A stretch of DNA of 32,720 nucleotides from CAJQQY01 sp964352225 (GTDB lineage Bacteria > Bacteroidota > Bacteroidia > Chitinophagales > Saprospiraceae). This document shows positions 1 through 8,094 of this stretch, piece by piece; position 1 is the stretch's first letter; each line of letters begins with the position of its first letter. The stretch is from positions 1-32,720 of the forward strand of contig CAYGRM010000027.1 of NCBI GenBank assembly GCA_964352225.1. The letters are read 5' to 3'. The translations under genes were made by a program, and so were the position numbers. Below the pieces are notes generated by a model, which ran no database searches, was not told the origin of the DNA, and was given only the letters and a program-made list of their open reading frames with translations.

Positions 1-274
1 CTTCTTGATACAACTTAATTCGCATCAAGTTTTTGATCGCTTGAGGAATTTCATAACCAGGCAAATTAATTTTTTGACCAACTTTTAAACCACTTCTTGC
101 TAAGATGTTTTTGTCACTTGAATGCTCAGCTCCTTTGATATTGATACTCGCAATTTCATAGGTGGTTTTTTCAAGTGGTGCATTTTGTATCAGATTTTCC
201 GTATCGTTTTGTCCAAACGAAAGTATATTTAAGAGCAACAAGAAAATAGTTGAATTCAAAAATTTAGTATTCAT
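1..274 (-). CDS. bamA: BamA-like outer membrane assembly protein, N-terminal part only
   Basis: Partial gene: reading leftwards from ATG at 274-272 the frame stays open to the window edge, giving 91 complete codons. The first ~21 residues are a signal peptide (MNTKFLNSTIFLLLLNILSF then GQ). Residues 40-90 read as the first POTRA domain: an 'IASINIKGAEHSSD' strand, then 'SGLKVGQKINLPG' and 'IPQAIKNLMRIKLYQ'. This is the pattern seen in Bacteroidota BamA/Omp85 proteins, which fold and insert beta-barrel proteins in the outer membrane. Full-length relatives are around 850-900 residues, so nearly all of the gene lies outside the window. It is transcribed divergently from the MFS gene at 548. The POTRA wording is recognised from memory; TamA or another Omp85 paralogue is the main alternative. 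Confidence 0.8.
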   Translation of the reverse strand, partial: MNTKFLNSTIFLLLLNILSFGQNDTENLIQNAPLEKTTYEIASINIKGAEHSSDKNILARSGLKVGQKINLPGYEIPQAIKNLMRIKLYQE

Positions 275-547
275 GAGTAGTAGTTTTTAGACAATAAATA
301 TGTACCTCAAGTCAGTACAAGTTTATACTGTTGAGTATTTTTTTAATAAAACATTAGGAGTTTGATGAAAAATAAGTGAAGCTTAATTATAGTTCTTGCT
401 TACACTTTTGAACTGTTTGTTTTTTCTTAAAAACGCAAGTAGTAAAAACTTCGTTGGTGAAAAACCTGACTTGATATTTTTTTAATGAATATTTAAAGAC
501 TTTTTCCTTTTATAAAATTACCTTTCGTTTCAAAATAATTACAATAT
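275..547. other. Divergent intergenic region, no gene seen
   Basis: AT-rich gap of 273 bp between the leftward BamA-like gene and the rightward MFS gene. It must hold promoters for both. I could not fit a convincing Bacteroidota promoter (TTG, about 20 nt, TAnnTTTG), and no strong hairpin or ORF was found. Confidence 0.5.
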
Positions 548-1699
548 ATGCGAGCCAATCGAATTGCTGTTTGCATTTTCTTTTTTGTCAACGGATTTCT
601 TTACGGAAATTGGACTGCAAGACTCCCTGCAATTCAAAGATTTTATGATATTTCTAATTCTATGCTGGGAGTTTTACTTTTTACGATGGCAGTAGGGGCG
701 GTGATTGCTATGCCTTTTGCGGGTTGGTTGACAACTCGATATGGAAGTAAAACGGTGACTCAGGTTGGTGGAATTCTTTCATGTATCATTATTCCTTATT
801 TAGTTTTTACTTCTAATTTGACGGTGGTTGGAGCTGCATATTTTTTGCTCGGACTATGTGTCGGAGCCACGGATGTTGCAATGAATGGGCAAGCTGTTTT
901 TGTAGAGCGAGCTTACAAAAAACCAATAATGTCTTCATTTCATGCGGTGTTTAGCATCGGGATGGCATTAGGAGCTGGAGGTGGTGCTTTGTTTGCAAAA
1001 TTTGAGGTAGCATTGCTTTCTCATTTGACTTTGGTGGCCGTTTTGGGAGGTATTGCTTGTCTTGCAGCAGCATTTTATTTAGTGGATGATACGCCAGACG
1101 ATGATGAGCAAAAAGACAAAGGTGGAGGTTTCGTGCTCCCAACTAAAGCGATATTGCCTTTGGGAATTGTGGCTTTCTGTTGTATGTCAGGTGAAGGTGC
1201 GATGGCAGATTGGTCTGCCATTTATTTAAACAAAGTGGTGGGACAAAGTGAATACTTTAGTGCAATCGGTTACGGAGTTTTTGCCACCGCAATGACGATC
1301 GGAAGAATATTTGGAGATTATTTTACGGAAAGAATTGGGAAATATAAACTACTGATTTATAACAGTTTATTTTCTGTTGTTGGGCTTTCAATTCTGCTCC
1401 TCTTTGCCACCATTTGGGCGACTTTACTAGGGTTGTTTTTAGTTGGATTAGGTTTAGCGACAATTGTTCCTATTGTTTATTCCTCTGCTGGAAATATGAA
1501 AGGGATCGACCCAAGTGTCGGAATTGCGATGGCCACTACGATTGGCTACGCTGGTTTTTTTGTTGGCCCACCTACCATTGGACTCTTGTCTGATGCGTTT
1601 GGATTGAGGATTGGGCTTGGCTTTATTTTAGTTTTATTTGTTGCGATGTTAATTTTGGTTTTTAGTATTTATAGTAGAAATCGTCAAGCAATAGCGTAA
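548..1699 (+). CDS. MFS transporter (YbjJ-like)
   Basis: 383-residue integral membrane protein of about 12 hydrophobic segments, the normal size for a major facilitator superfamily permease. The start 'FFVNGFLYGNWTARLPAIQ' followed by 'LGVLLFTMAVGAVIAMPFAGWL' resembles the YbjJ/fucose-permease-like MFS branch, in which a W-x-R-P-x-I motif precedes the first loop. The first cytoplasmic loop 'GWLTTRYGSKTV' fits the MFS loop 2-3 signature, and 'IGRIFGDYFTERIGKYKLL' is the matching loop of the second half. Segments near 'SSAGNMKGIDPSVGIAMATTIGYAGFFVGP' are typical of helices 10-11. The ATG at 548 starts directly at the first helix, as in relatives. The substrate cannot be read from the sequence. 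It stands alone, 133 bp before the radical SAM gene. Confidence 0.85.
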   Translation: MRANRIAVCIFFFVNGFLYGNWTARLPAIQRFYDISNSMLGVLLFTMAVGAVIAMPFAGWLTTRYGSKTVTQVGGILSCIIIPYLVFTSNLTVVGAAYFLLGLCVGATDVAMNGQAVFVERAYKKPIMSSFHAVFSIGMALGAGGGALFAKFEVALLSHLTLVAVLGGIACLAAAFYLVDDTPDDDEQKDKGGGFVLPTKAILPLGIVAFCCMSGEGAMADWSAIYLNKVVGQSEYFSAIGYGVFATAMTIGRIFGDYFTERIGKYKLLIYNSLFSVVGLSILLLFATIWATLLGLFLVGLGLATIVPIVYSSAGNMKGIDPSVGIAMATTIGYAGFFVGPPTIGLLSDAFGLRIGLGFILVLFVAMLILVFSIYSRNRQAIA

Positions 1700-1832
1700 T
1701 TTTTACAGAAAAAACTTTTAAACGTTTTAAGGAGTAGATTCTAAGTATATTTAAAAAACACAATTTGTTTTAAATTTAAAGTAATTTATGTATTTTTATA
1801 AATTATTTGTTTTAAAATAGACTTAGCATCGC

Positions 1833-2900
1833 ATGGAAGAACAAAATACTTACCTTAAAGGCCGAGGCGCCCAAATCAATACTGCCAATCCTTACCATAA
1901 TTTAGTGTATGATCAAACTCCTATAGATTGGTCAATGGCAGAAGAAGATCACCCAAGTTTACGGACAGAATTCATCAAAGTACATCCCAAAACGATGTTG
2001 AATAAAGTGACAAGTCCTGATGTTCCAGCAGATTTTTCCATCAATCCATATCAAGGTTGCGAGCATGGTTGCGTGTATTGCTATGCTCGAAATACCCATC
2101 CATATTGGGGGTATTCTGCCGGGCTAGATTTTGAACAAAAAATATTAGTCAAACAAAATGCAGCAGCACTTTTAGAAAAAAAATTACAGCATAAAAAATG
2201 GAAAGCAACTCCTATCATGCTTTCAGGAAATACGGACTGTTATCAACCTGCGGAAAAGGAAATGAAAATCACTCGATCACTCTTGGAAGTACTTTGGAAA
2301 TATCGACACCCTGTTGGAATTATTACTAAGAACTCATTGGTAATGAGAGATTTAGATATTTTGAAAAAAATGAATGAGCATAACTTAGTGCATGTTGCTT
2401 TTTCTATCACAACCCTTGATGAAAAACTCAGAATGCTCCTCGAACCTCGAACTGCCACAATTCAAAGTCGCCTCCGAACCCTCGAAAAGTTATCCTCAGA
2501 AGGGATTCCCTGCAATGTGATGATGGCGCCAATTATTCCAGGTTTGAATGATCATGAGATTTTTCAAATGGTGAAGACAGTTGCCGATTTAGGGGCTCGT
2601 TCGATTGGTTACACGATGGTCAGATTGAATGGCGATGTTGCAGAGATTTTTACTGATTGGATTCGAAAGACCATGCCTGATCGTGCCGATAAGGTTTTGA
2701 ACAAAATCAAAGAATGCCATGGTGGAAGTTTAGAAGATAATCGATTTGGAAAACGAATGTCAGGGGAGGGGAATATCGCCAAAATTATCAGCAAACAATT
2801 TCGAGTGGCTCGGGAGAAGTTTTTAAAAGGGCGAAGTACGCCACCTTATAATTGTGAGATGCATGAAGATTTTAAGTCACCACAGTTGAAGTTGTTTTGA
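1833..2900 (+). CDS. PA0069-family radical SAM protein (SplB-like)
   Basis: 355 residues with the radical SAM cluster motif C-x3-C-x2-C at C76, C80 and C83 (CEHGCVYCYAR), which binds a 4Fe-4S cluster and S-adenosylmethionine. The N-terminal 'LKGRGAQINTANPYHNL', the 'NPYQGCEHGCVYCYAR' block, 'MLSGNTDCYQPAEK' and 'LEPRTATIQSRL' are hallmarks of the PA0069 family. That family is related to spore photoproduct lyase, but its reaction is unknown. Length matches family members. It is a lone cytosolic gene between the MFS gene and the TPR regulator, with gaps of 133 and 93 bp. It lacks the extra SPASM-type cysteine clusters of sulfatase-maturing enzymes, so it is probably unrelated to the sulfatase at 21478. 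Confidence 0.88.
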   Translation: MEEQNTYLKGRGAQINTANPYHNLVYDQTPIDWSMAEEDHPSLRTEFIKVHPKTMLNKVTSPDVPADFSINPYQGCEHGCVYCYARNTHPYWGYSAGLDFEQKILVKQNAAALLEKKLQHKKWKATPIMLSGNTDCYQPAEKEMKITRSLLEVLWKYRHPVGIITKNSLVMRDLDILKKMNEHNLVHVAFSITTLDEKLRMLLEPRTATIQSRLRTLEKLSSEGIPCNVMMAPIIPGLNDHEIFQMVKTVADLGARSIGYTMVRLNGDVAEIFTDWIRKTMPDRADKVLNKIKECHGGSLEDNRFGKRMSGEGNIAKIISKQFRVAREKFLKGRSTPPYNCEMHEDFKSPQLKLF

Positions 2901-2993
2901 TTAAAAATGAATTTCAAATTCTAAATTCTTTAAACAGAAAAATAAATTTTTAATTTTAGGCTTTTAAAATATTTCTTTCTTTTCTATTAACGA

Positions 2994-4601
2994 ATGCCTA
3001 GAATTATACAAAACATAACTTTTTTCCTATTTTCAATCTCATCGTTATTTGCTAGTCAAATAAATGGTCAGGCTGACTCTTTACAGCAAATATGGGTAAG
3101 TGACTCTCAACCTGATTCTAGCCGATTCAAAGCACTTAATGAATATGCTATAAAATATTCTTATTCCGATCCCGACCTAGTTAAAGAATTTTCTATCTAT
3201 CATTTCGAATTAGCCCAACAAAAAAAATCCAAGGAGGAAATGGCAAAAGCTTTAGATAATAAAGCCTTGATACTTTGTGTGATTGGAAAATACGATGATG
3301 CTTTGAAGGAAATGAATCAAGTCATTGAGATTATGTCTAGTCTAAATGATACTATTGGTATGGCAGCGAAGTATGCGAATATGGGAACCGTTTATTACTA
3401 TCAACATAAATACCAAGAGGCCGTGCAACTATACATGAAGAGTTTGGCGATGTATGAAGATAAAAATCTTGAATTTCAGCAGGCAGAAGTTCTAAATAAC
3501 TTAGGGTTAATTTACTTTGATATCAATAATTTAGATTTAGCCTTAGAATATTATAATAGGGCACATCACCTTTACCGAAAATTAGAGATTGAAGATAAGA
3601 TGGGTAATGTTTCACTTCACAAAGGCTATATTAATTTGAAGAGAAAAGAATATCATCAAGCCATTGAAAATGGTCGAAAAGCCCTTGAAATTTTTAAATC
3701 AAGTAGTCATCAAATTTCTATTGCTGAATCATATTCTCTATTTGCTCAGGCCTACCAGGAATTGAATGAAATTGATACTGCGATATTTTATATAAAAAAA
3801 AGTATCCAAGTCGGTCAAAACATTGGAAATAATATTTATGTTTTATCAGATAAAATAATACTTGCCAACTTAATATTCGAAACAGATATCAATCAGGCAA
3901 TTAGAATTGGTGAAGAAATCTTACCATCCATTGATAATATTCCTGGTTATGAGGCAAAGGCTAAAGTCCATAAGTTACTCTACAAATGCTATAAGAAAAA
4001 AGGTAATCTTTCTCGTGCACTTGCCATGCATGAAAAATTTGTCAATTATAATGATAGTCTATTAGTTGAGTCAGATAATATTTCAGTAATACGAAAAGCT
4101 ATTCAAACTGAATATGAAATCAAACTTTACAATGAAAAAATTGAAAATGAACAAGTTCAATCTCAACTAAAACTCAATCAATTAAAAAGAACTTTTATCC
4201 TACTTTTTGCCAGTTCGATCATTATCTTACTCATTATTTTTTATACTCGATCTAATATTATTTCCCAACGAAAAGAAAAGGAAGTTTTACTAAAGGAAAT
4301 AAAACATCTAAAAAGTATTGGCAATTCTTCTATCAATTTATCTCCCCAAGGATTTAAATTACATCGAGACAAAATCGAAGAATCAATAGATCGAAAAATG
4401 AACGAAACCGATTGGAAGGTGCTTAATATTTTATTAGATGATCCTGTTATTTCTAATAAAGAAATTGCCAAAAAAGCCTTCTTGACAGTTGATGGAATTG
4501 GCTCTTGCCTTAGGAGAATGTACTTAGCTTTTGATATAAAAGAGTCTAAATACAAAAAAATCTCTTTACTAATGAAAGCCATAAAACTGTCAACTAATTA
4601 G
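2994..4601 (+). CDS. TPR sensor with one membrane helix and C-terminal LuxR-like HTH
   Basis: 535 residues. A signal peptide covers residues 1-25 (cleavage likely after SQINGQA). Tetratricopeptide repeats run from about 45 to 350, with clear units near 85-118, 125-158, 165-198, 205-238 and 245-278 (for example 'AEVLNNLGLIYFDINNLDLALEYY'). A coiled stretch (365-398) leads to one transmembrane helix at about 401-417 (TFILLFASSIIILLIIFY), then a short cytoplasmic linker. Residues 470-530 (TDWKVLNILLDDPVISNKEIAKKAFLTVDG...) match a GerE/LuxR helix-turn-helix. The TPR part would be periplasmic and the HTH cytoplasmic, so it could carry a signal across the inner membrane without a kinase. Such proteins are common in Bacteroidota; the ligand and targets are unknown. 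The FG-GAP gene downstream is a possible target by position only. Confidence 0.82.
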   Translation: MPRIIQNITFFLFSISSLFASQINGQADSLQQIWVSDSQPDSSRFKALNEYAIKYSYSDPDLVKEFSIYHFELAQQKKSKEEMAKALDNKALILCVIGKYDDALKEMNQVIEIMSSLNDTIGMAAKYANMGTVYYYQHKYQEAVQLYMKSLAMYEDKNLEFQQAEVLNNLGLIYFDINNLDLALEYYNRAHHLYRKLEIEDKMGNVSLHKGYINLKRKEYHQAIENGRKALEIFKSSSHQISIAESYSLFAQAYQELNEIDTAIFYIKKSIQVGQNIGNNIYVLSDKIILANLIFETDINQAIRIGEEILPSIDNIPGYEAKAKVHKLLYKCYKKKGNLSRALAMHEKFVNYNDSLLVESDNISVIRKAIQTEYEIKLYNEKIENEQVQSQLKLNQLKRTFILLFASSIIILLIIFYTRSNIISQRKEKEVLLKEIKHLKSIGNSSINLSPQGFKLHRDKIEESIDRKMNETDWKVLNILLDDPVISNKEIAKKAFLTVDGIGSCLRRMYLAFDIKESKYKKISLLMKAIKLSTN

Positions 4602-4871
4602 CACTTCTTAACCATTTTATTCACTTCTTCTTGTGTTTTTGGGGTTTTCATGGCTAGTCGTGAAGGTGTTTTTAATAAAAACCATGACATTTAGGCCTCC
4701 TTATTAACTGGAAATCTAAAATTTGTATTTCACTAAATTTTAGTTAAATCAAATTGGAAAGATTTTCTATTAAAAAGGTGATAACTAACCACGTTCACAT
4801 CACTTCTATTGGAAGTGATGTGACTTTATTAAAAAATTAAAATAACGAATAAAATCATAAAACTGAAAAAC
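4602..4871 (+). other. Intergenic region with terminator hairpin, no gene
   Basis: 270 bp between the TPR regulator and the FG-GAP gene. It holds one strong hairpin (separate entry) and otherwise AT-rich sequence. The downstream promoter should lie around or after the hairpin, but I could not assign boxes. Confidence 0.5.
4795..4829 (+). terminator. Perfect 12-bp hairpin, likely intrinsic terminator
   Basis: TCACATCACTTC (4795-4806) pairs perfectly with GAAGTGATGTGA (4812-4823) around a 5-nt loop, TATTG, and is followed by CTTTATT. It lies ~190 nt after the TPR gene and ~49 nt before the FG-GAP start. It may end read-through from upstream, or act in the FG-GAP leader if that promoter lies further left. 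The U-tract is short. Confidence 0.6.
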
Positions 4872-6299
4872 ATGAAATATATCACATTATCATTTTTCTT
4901 TCTGACATTTCTCGGACAGGGCTATACCCAAAGTATAAATTTTACAATCGCTAATCCTCAACCTATAATACATGAAGTTTATGGTGGTAGAATAATAAGT
5001 GGAGATTTAGACAATGATGGAGACTTAGACATCATACAATCAGGAATAGGCGAAGACTTAATGGGATTGATTGCAAGGGCTTCTGTTTTCTTAAATGATG
5101 GAAACGGTAATTTCACAATAAATGAACAAAACTTCAATAACTTTTCGACAACAGAGGAAATAGCAATGGGCGATTTTGACAATGATAGCGACTTGGACCT
5201 GATCATCACAGCACAAAATCGTTCAGATCTATATCGAAATGATGGACAAGCTAATTTTATTTTTGACAATAGTTCTGCTCTTGAACCAATTTCTTTTAGT
5301 GAGATTATTGTTGGAGATGTTGATGGAGATGGTAATGTTGATGTGCTACAATTTGGAGCACCAAGCTCAATTCAATTTCCTCCTATTGCCAATTTATACT
5401 TCAATGATGGGTCAGGGATATTTACACAATCCCAGAATACAGTTTTTTTGCCATTTCGTCAACCTACAGTCAAGTTCATTGACTTAGAAGGTGACGGAGA
5501 TTTGGATGTTCTGAGTTTCGGAAAAAATGACAATAATGAAGCTCAGGTTGGTGTATATGAAAACGATGGAACAGGAAATTACTCCATTTTTTCCAATAGT
5601 AATATTGCGCCTCATCTGTCTAATGAAATAAGTGTTGGTGATGTAGATAATGATGGTGATGAAGATGTATTAATTACTGGAAGTGATTCTGCAGGTACCA
5701 TAAAAACCATATTGTACCTGAATGATGGTACAGGACAATTTAGCGAATTGATGAATACTCCGTTCCCAGATGTTTTTGCAGGTACGAATGCATTCGCTGA
5801 TTTAGACAATGACAATGATTTAGATGTATTACTTATTGGATCGATGGCTGGTGGAATACCAAATATTTTCTCTATTGTTTTCGAAAACCTTGGGAATAAT
5901 AATTTTATAGCAGCAGACAGTCTTGGTGGTGAATATATTGCAGAGAGTACGATTGCCGATTTCAATGGAGATGGTAGAAAGGACATAATTATCCAAGGGT
6001 TTGTTGACGATACTAATATTTATTGGAATGAAACAATTATTTCAAGTATAAAGGAAAATTATAACATACCTTTTTCAGTATTTCCTAATCCCACCAATGG
6101 ACAATTTCGGATTGAATGGGGAGAAGAAGTAATCAACAGAATTGAAATTATCGACCAACATGGTAGATTAATACATAGCGAAGCAATTAATGGACAAGGA
6201 TTGCATTATATGAATATTAATCTACCAAAAGGAATATATATATTGAAAATGATAGGAGAAAAAAGTATATCGACTCAAAAAATTCTGCTAATGGAATAA
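4872..6299 (+). CDS. Secreted FG-GAP/VCBS repeat protein with T9SS sorting domain
   Basis: 475 residues. Signal peptide 1-20 (cleaved near TQS). Seven calcium-binding FG-GAP/VCBS-type blades carry Asp-rich loops at residues 45-53 (DLDNDGDLD), 101-109 (DFDNDSDLD), 149-157 (DVDGDGNVD), 204-212 (DLEGDGDLD), 257-265 (DVDNDGDED), 310-318 (DLDNDNDLD) and 363-371 (DFNGDGRKD), suggesting a beta-propeller. The C-terminus from ~400 is a type A T9SS sorting domain: 'SVFPNPTNG', then 'IEIIDQHGRLIH' and 'LPKGIYILKM' ending in 'KILLME'. It should be exported by Sec, passed through the type IX system and released or anchored at the surface. No catalytic domain is seen; a binding or adhesion role is inference. 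Confidence 0.9.
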   Translation: MKYITLSFFFLTFLGQGYTQSINFTIANPQPIIHEVYGGRIISGDLDNDGDLDIIQSGIGEDLMGLIARASVFLNDGNGNFTINEQNFNNFSTTEEIAMGDFDNDSDLDLIITAQNRSDLYRNDGQANFIFDNSSALEPISFSEIIVGDVDGDGNVDVLQFGAPSSIQFPPIANLYFNDGSGIFTQSQNTVFLPFRQPTVKFIDLEGDGDLDVLSFGKNDNNEAQVGVYENDGTGNYSIFSNSNIAPHLSNEISVGDVDNDGDEDVLITGSDSAGTIKTILYLNDGTGQFSELMNTPFPDVFAGTNAFADLDNDNDLDVLLIGSMAGGIPNIFSIVFENLGNNNFIAADSLGGEYIAESTIADFNGDGRKDIIIQGFVDDTNIYWNETIISSIKENYNIPFSVFPNPTNGQFRIEWGEEVINRIEIIDQHGRLIHSEAINGQGLHYMNINLPKGIYILKMIGEKSISTQKILLME

Positions 6300-6313
6300 G
6301 AATTAAAAAAGAA

Positions 6314-6390
6314 GCCAACCGAGAACATTGTATATGTGTTAATGCCTAGCAAATGCTGATCACGCCGCATATACGAGACCGATGGAATGG
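6314..6390. repeat. Imperfect palindrome at the truncation point of a gene fragment
   Basis: GCCAAC (6314-6319) and GTATATG (6330-6336) on the left oppose CATATAC (6368-6374) and GATGGA (6381-6386) on the right, with a small AGCA/TGCT stem between them. The overall layout, an outer CCAAC-like box and an inner paired box, is reminiscent of an integron attC or a related folded recombination site. The right outer box is imperfect and no integrase is present. The homology of the following fragment to FG-GAP proteins starts within its right arm. Confidence 0.4.
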
Positions 6391-6725
6391 GGAATTTCAG
6401 TCTTGCAGCTAATAATTCAATTGAAGATTTCGCTACAGGCGATATTGATGTTGCTAATACCGATAATGATGGAGATAATGTTGGAGATGTAGTTATTTCA
6501 GGTATTTCTAACGAGATAAACACTTTCGAGCCAAGGGTGTATATTAATGAAACCATAACTTCTTTATTGACAATCGAAGTATTCAATTCAATAGGCCAGT
6601 TAGTGTATGCAGATAATGATAAGGATCAAAATAGTCAGGTGAATTTAAAGCAACCGAGTGGGATGTATTTAATTACAATTGAATCTGATAATACGATGAC
6701 CGCTAGAAAGTTGGTTATAAAATAA
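6360..6725 (+). pseudogene. Truncated FG-GAP/T9SS paralogue fragment
   Basis: An open frame of ~121 codons; the first ATG is at 6387, but recognisable homology begins upstream of it (I-Y-E-T-D-G-M-G-N-F-S, like the 'NDGTGN' blade turns of the gene before it). One Asp-rich loop (TDNDGDNVGD) is followed by 'VYINETITS', then 'LLTIEVFNSIGQLVY' and a C-terminal 'GMYLITIESDN...ARKLVIK'. It lacks the signal peptide and most blades. Compared with the 4872 protein, ~25-30 residues holding the P-N-P-x-N-G part of the sorting domain are missing between NETI and the IEVFN strand. It is best read as the decayed 3' end of a tandem duplicate. A short expressed protein is possible but would not be secreted. 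Confidence 0.75.
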
Positions 6726-6738
6726 AAAAGTAATAAAC

Positions 6739-6784
6739 GGCGCTAGAGTATTTCGACCAAATGAAATCATCTAGCGCCAATTTT
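6739..6784 (+). terminator. Hairpin with 9-bp stem after the FG-GAP fragment
   Basis: GGCGCTAGA (6739-6747) pairs with TCTAGCGCC (6770-6778), followed by AATTTT. The loop is long (22 nt). It lies 14 nt after the fragment's stop and is likely a rho-independent terminator inherited with the duplicated 3' end. Confidence 0.6.
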
Positions 6785-6793
6785 AACCTATCT

Positions 6794-6838
6794 TTAAAAA
6801 AAAGAGGCCGTCCATTTCGCCATGGACAACCTCTTTTG
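6794..6838. terminator. Bidirectional terminator between convergent genes
   Basis: AAAAGAGG (6800-6807) pairs with CCTCTTTT (6830-6837) and GTCCAT (6810-6815) with ATGGAC (6822-6827), separated by a 2x2 internal mismatch, with a 6-nt loop. A-rich sequence precedes it and T-rich sequence follows it, so it can work on both strands. It lies between the rightward FG-GAP fragment and the end of the leftward gene at 6961. Confidence 0.75.
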
Positions 6839-6960
6839 AAGGAAATGATTGTAATTTAATTTTTGTTCCGCTAGATGCGGAAATTAGGTTTTAACATTTT
6901 TAAAAAAGCTTTATATCATCTGTCGAGGTAAATATTCTTTTATCAATTTAGGCGTAAAAA

Positions 6961-8094
6961 TTATGGATTCAATGTATACCTCACAGATGCTTGAAAATCA
7001 TTATTAAAATCGGTCGAGTCTTTATCGTCTTTGAAAAGTTCAGTCAATCCTTTGTTAAATCTAAAGTCGATAGCCACTCTTTCAGAAAGTTGAACTTCAT
7101 ATCCAACACTCACTCCAAGATCTACCTTTTCATAAATAGCGGGGCGGCGTGTCTCCGTCGAGCTGTTGTCAGAATTGGGATCTTTTACATGAATCCAAGA
7201 CGGACGAACACCTGCCATCACACTACTTTTTTCAGTTACTTTATATTTAGCTAAAATCGGAAATTCTAAAACAGTTAAGTTTCTTGCAATGACTTCTTGG
7301 TTGGCAACTAATCGATCAAAGGAAGTTTTTTCAGCTGTAACCGTAGTCGGAAGATTCAAAGTATTAATTTTATCCTCTTTTGCTGTAAATGGCTGAACGA
7401 ATCCTTTTCTGAAATTTACTTCTGCTTGCACACTCCATTTATCATTAATATTGTAACCTGCAAAGACACCAATTCCAGGAGAAATTGCACCCGTTGGAAT
7501 TAACGGACTACCTGATACAGCTACTGTTCCACCTCCAAAAAATCCAGCTCTCACTTTCTTTTTGATGGGTAAATTTACCTGCGTGATTTCTTCTTCATTT
7601 TCTAGTAAGCTAGAAATTGCGGCAATTGGTTTTGCTAATTCAATTTCTTTGTCTGATGTTTCTTCTTCAATTTTCCACAAGTCAGTCGGATTCATTTGTG
7701 GAAGAGGTGCGACAGGAGTATTAATGTTTGGATTTGTAGGAGTATTGTTATATTCCAACGGAATTTGTTGTTGGAAATCAACTTCTTCCATTCTTTCTTC
7801 CAAATCAATCGTTTCCGTTTCAACTGGTCGTTCTTCTTTTATTTCAGTATTAAAATGAAATGTATTTTCTAAAAACTCTTGAAGAGGTTCAAAAGGAACA
7901 TACCAAGCTACTGATAACAAAGTAACGGCCACCGTCAAAATCACTAAACTAGACATCCATAATGGCGATCTTCTCGGATTATGCTGATTCAGTTTTTTGT
8001 TCAATGATTTCCATGCTTGTGGGTCGAAGTCGAACTCGTGTTCTTCCAGCCGAAGTTTTAGTTTCTGTTCAGATGAATGGTTGATATTTTTCAT
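6961..8094 (-). CDS. Membrane-anchored protein with beta-barrel-like C-terminus, partner of ECF sigma factor
   Basis: 377 residues. A charged N-terminal ~43 residues with 'EEHEFDFDPQAWKSLNKKLNQ' resembles the short cytoplasmic sigma-binding segments that precede Bacteroidota anti-sigma/barrel proteins. One transmembrane helix lies at about 46-66 (WMSSLVILTVAVTLLSVAWYV). An acidic, Pro/Asn-rich linker covers 85-175. Residues 180-377 look like an outer-membrane beta-barrel (PorT-like) domain: alternating strands such as 'AGFFGGGTVAV', 'GIGVFAGYNINDKWSVQAEVNFRKG', 'LEFPILAKYKV', 'SSVMAGVRPSW' and a final 'FQASVRYTLNP'. Its ATG overlaps the sigma gene's stop by 4 bp, so the two are translationally coupled. 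An anti-sigma role is inferred from position and the N-terminal segment. Confidence 0.72.
   Translation of the reverse strand: MKNINHSSEQKLKLRLEEHEFDFDPQAWKSLNKKLNQHNPRRSPLWMSSLVILTVAVTLLSVAWYVPFEPLQEFLENTFHFNTEIKEERPVETETIDLEERMEEVDFQQQIPLEYNNTPTNPNINTPVAPLPQMNPTDLWKIEEETSDKEIELAKPIAAISSLLENEEEITQVNLPIKKKVRAGFFGGGTVAVSGSPLIPTGAISPGIGVFAGYNINDKWSVQAEVNFRKGFVQPFTAKEDKINTLNLPTTVTAEKTSFDRLVANQEVIARNLTVLEFPILAKYKVTEKSSVMAGVRPSWIHVKDPNSDNSSTETRRPAIYEKVDLGVSVGYEVQLSERVAIDFRFNKGLTELFKDDKDSTDFNNDFQASVRYTLNP

Noticed and set aside
1833..2900. Radical SAM protein as the maturase of the sulfatase
   Set aside because: It matches the PA0069/SplB-like family, lacks the extra cysteine clusters of anaerobic sulfatase-maturing enzymes, and lies about 19 kb away.
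4979..5986. Long reverse-strand frames across the FG-GAP gene
   Set aside because: They mirror the repeated Asp codons of the real gene, have Ser/Leu-rich low-complexity products and no start context or homology.
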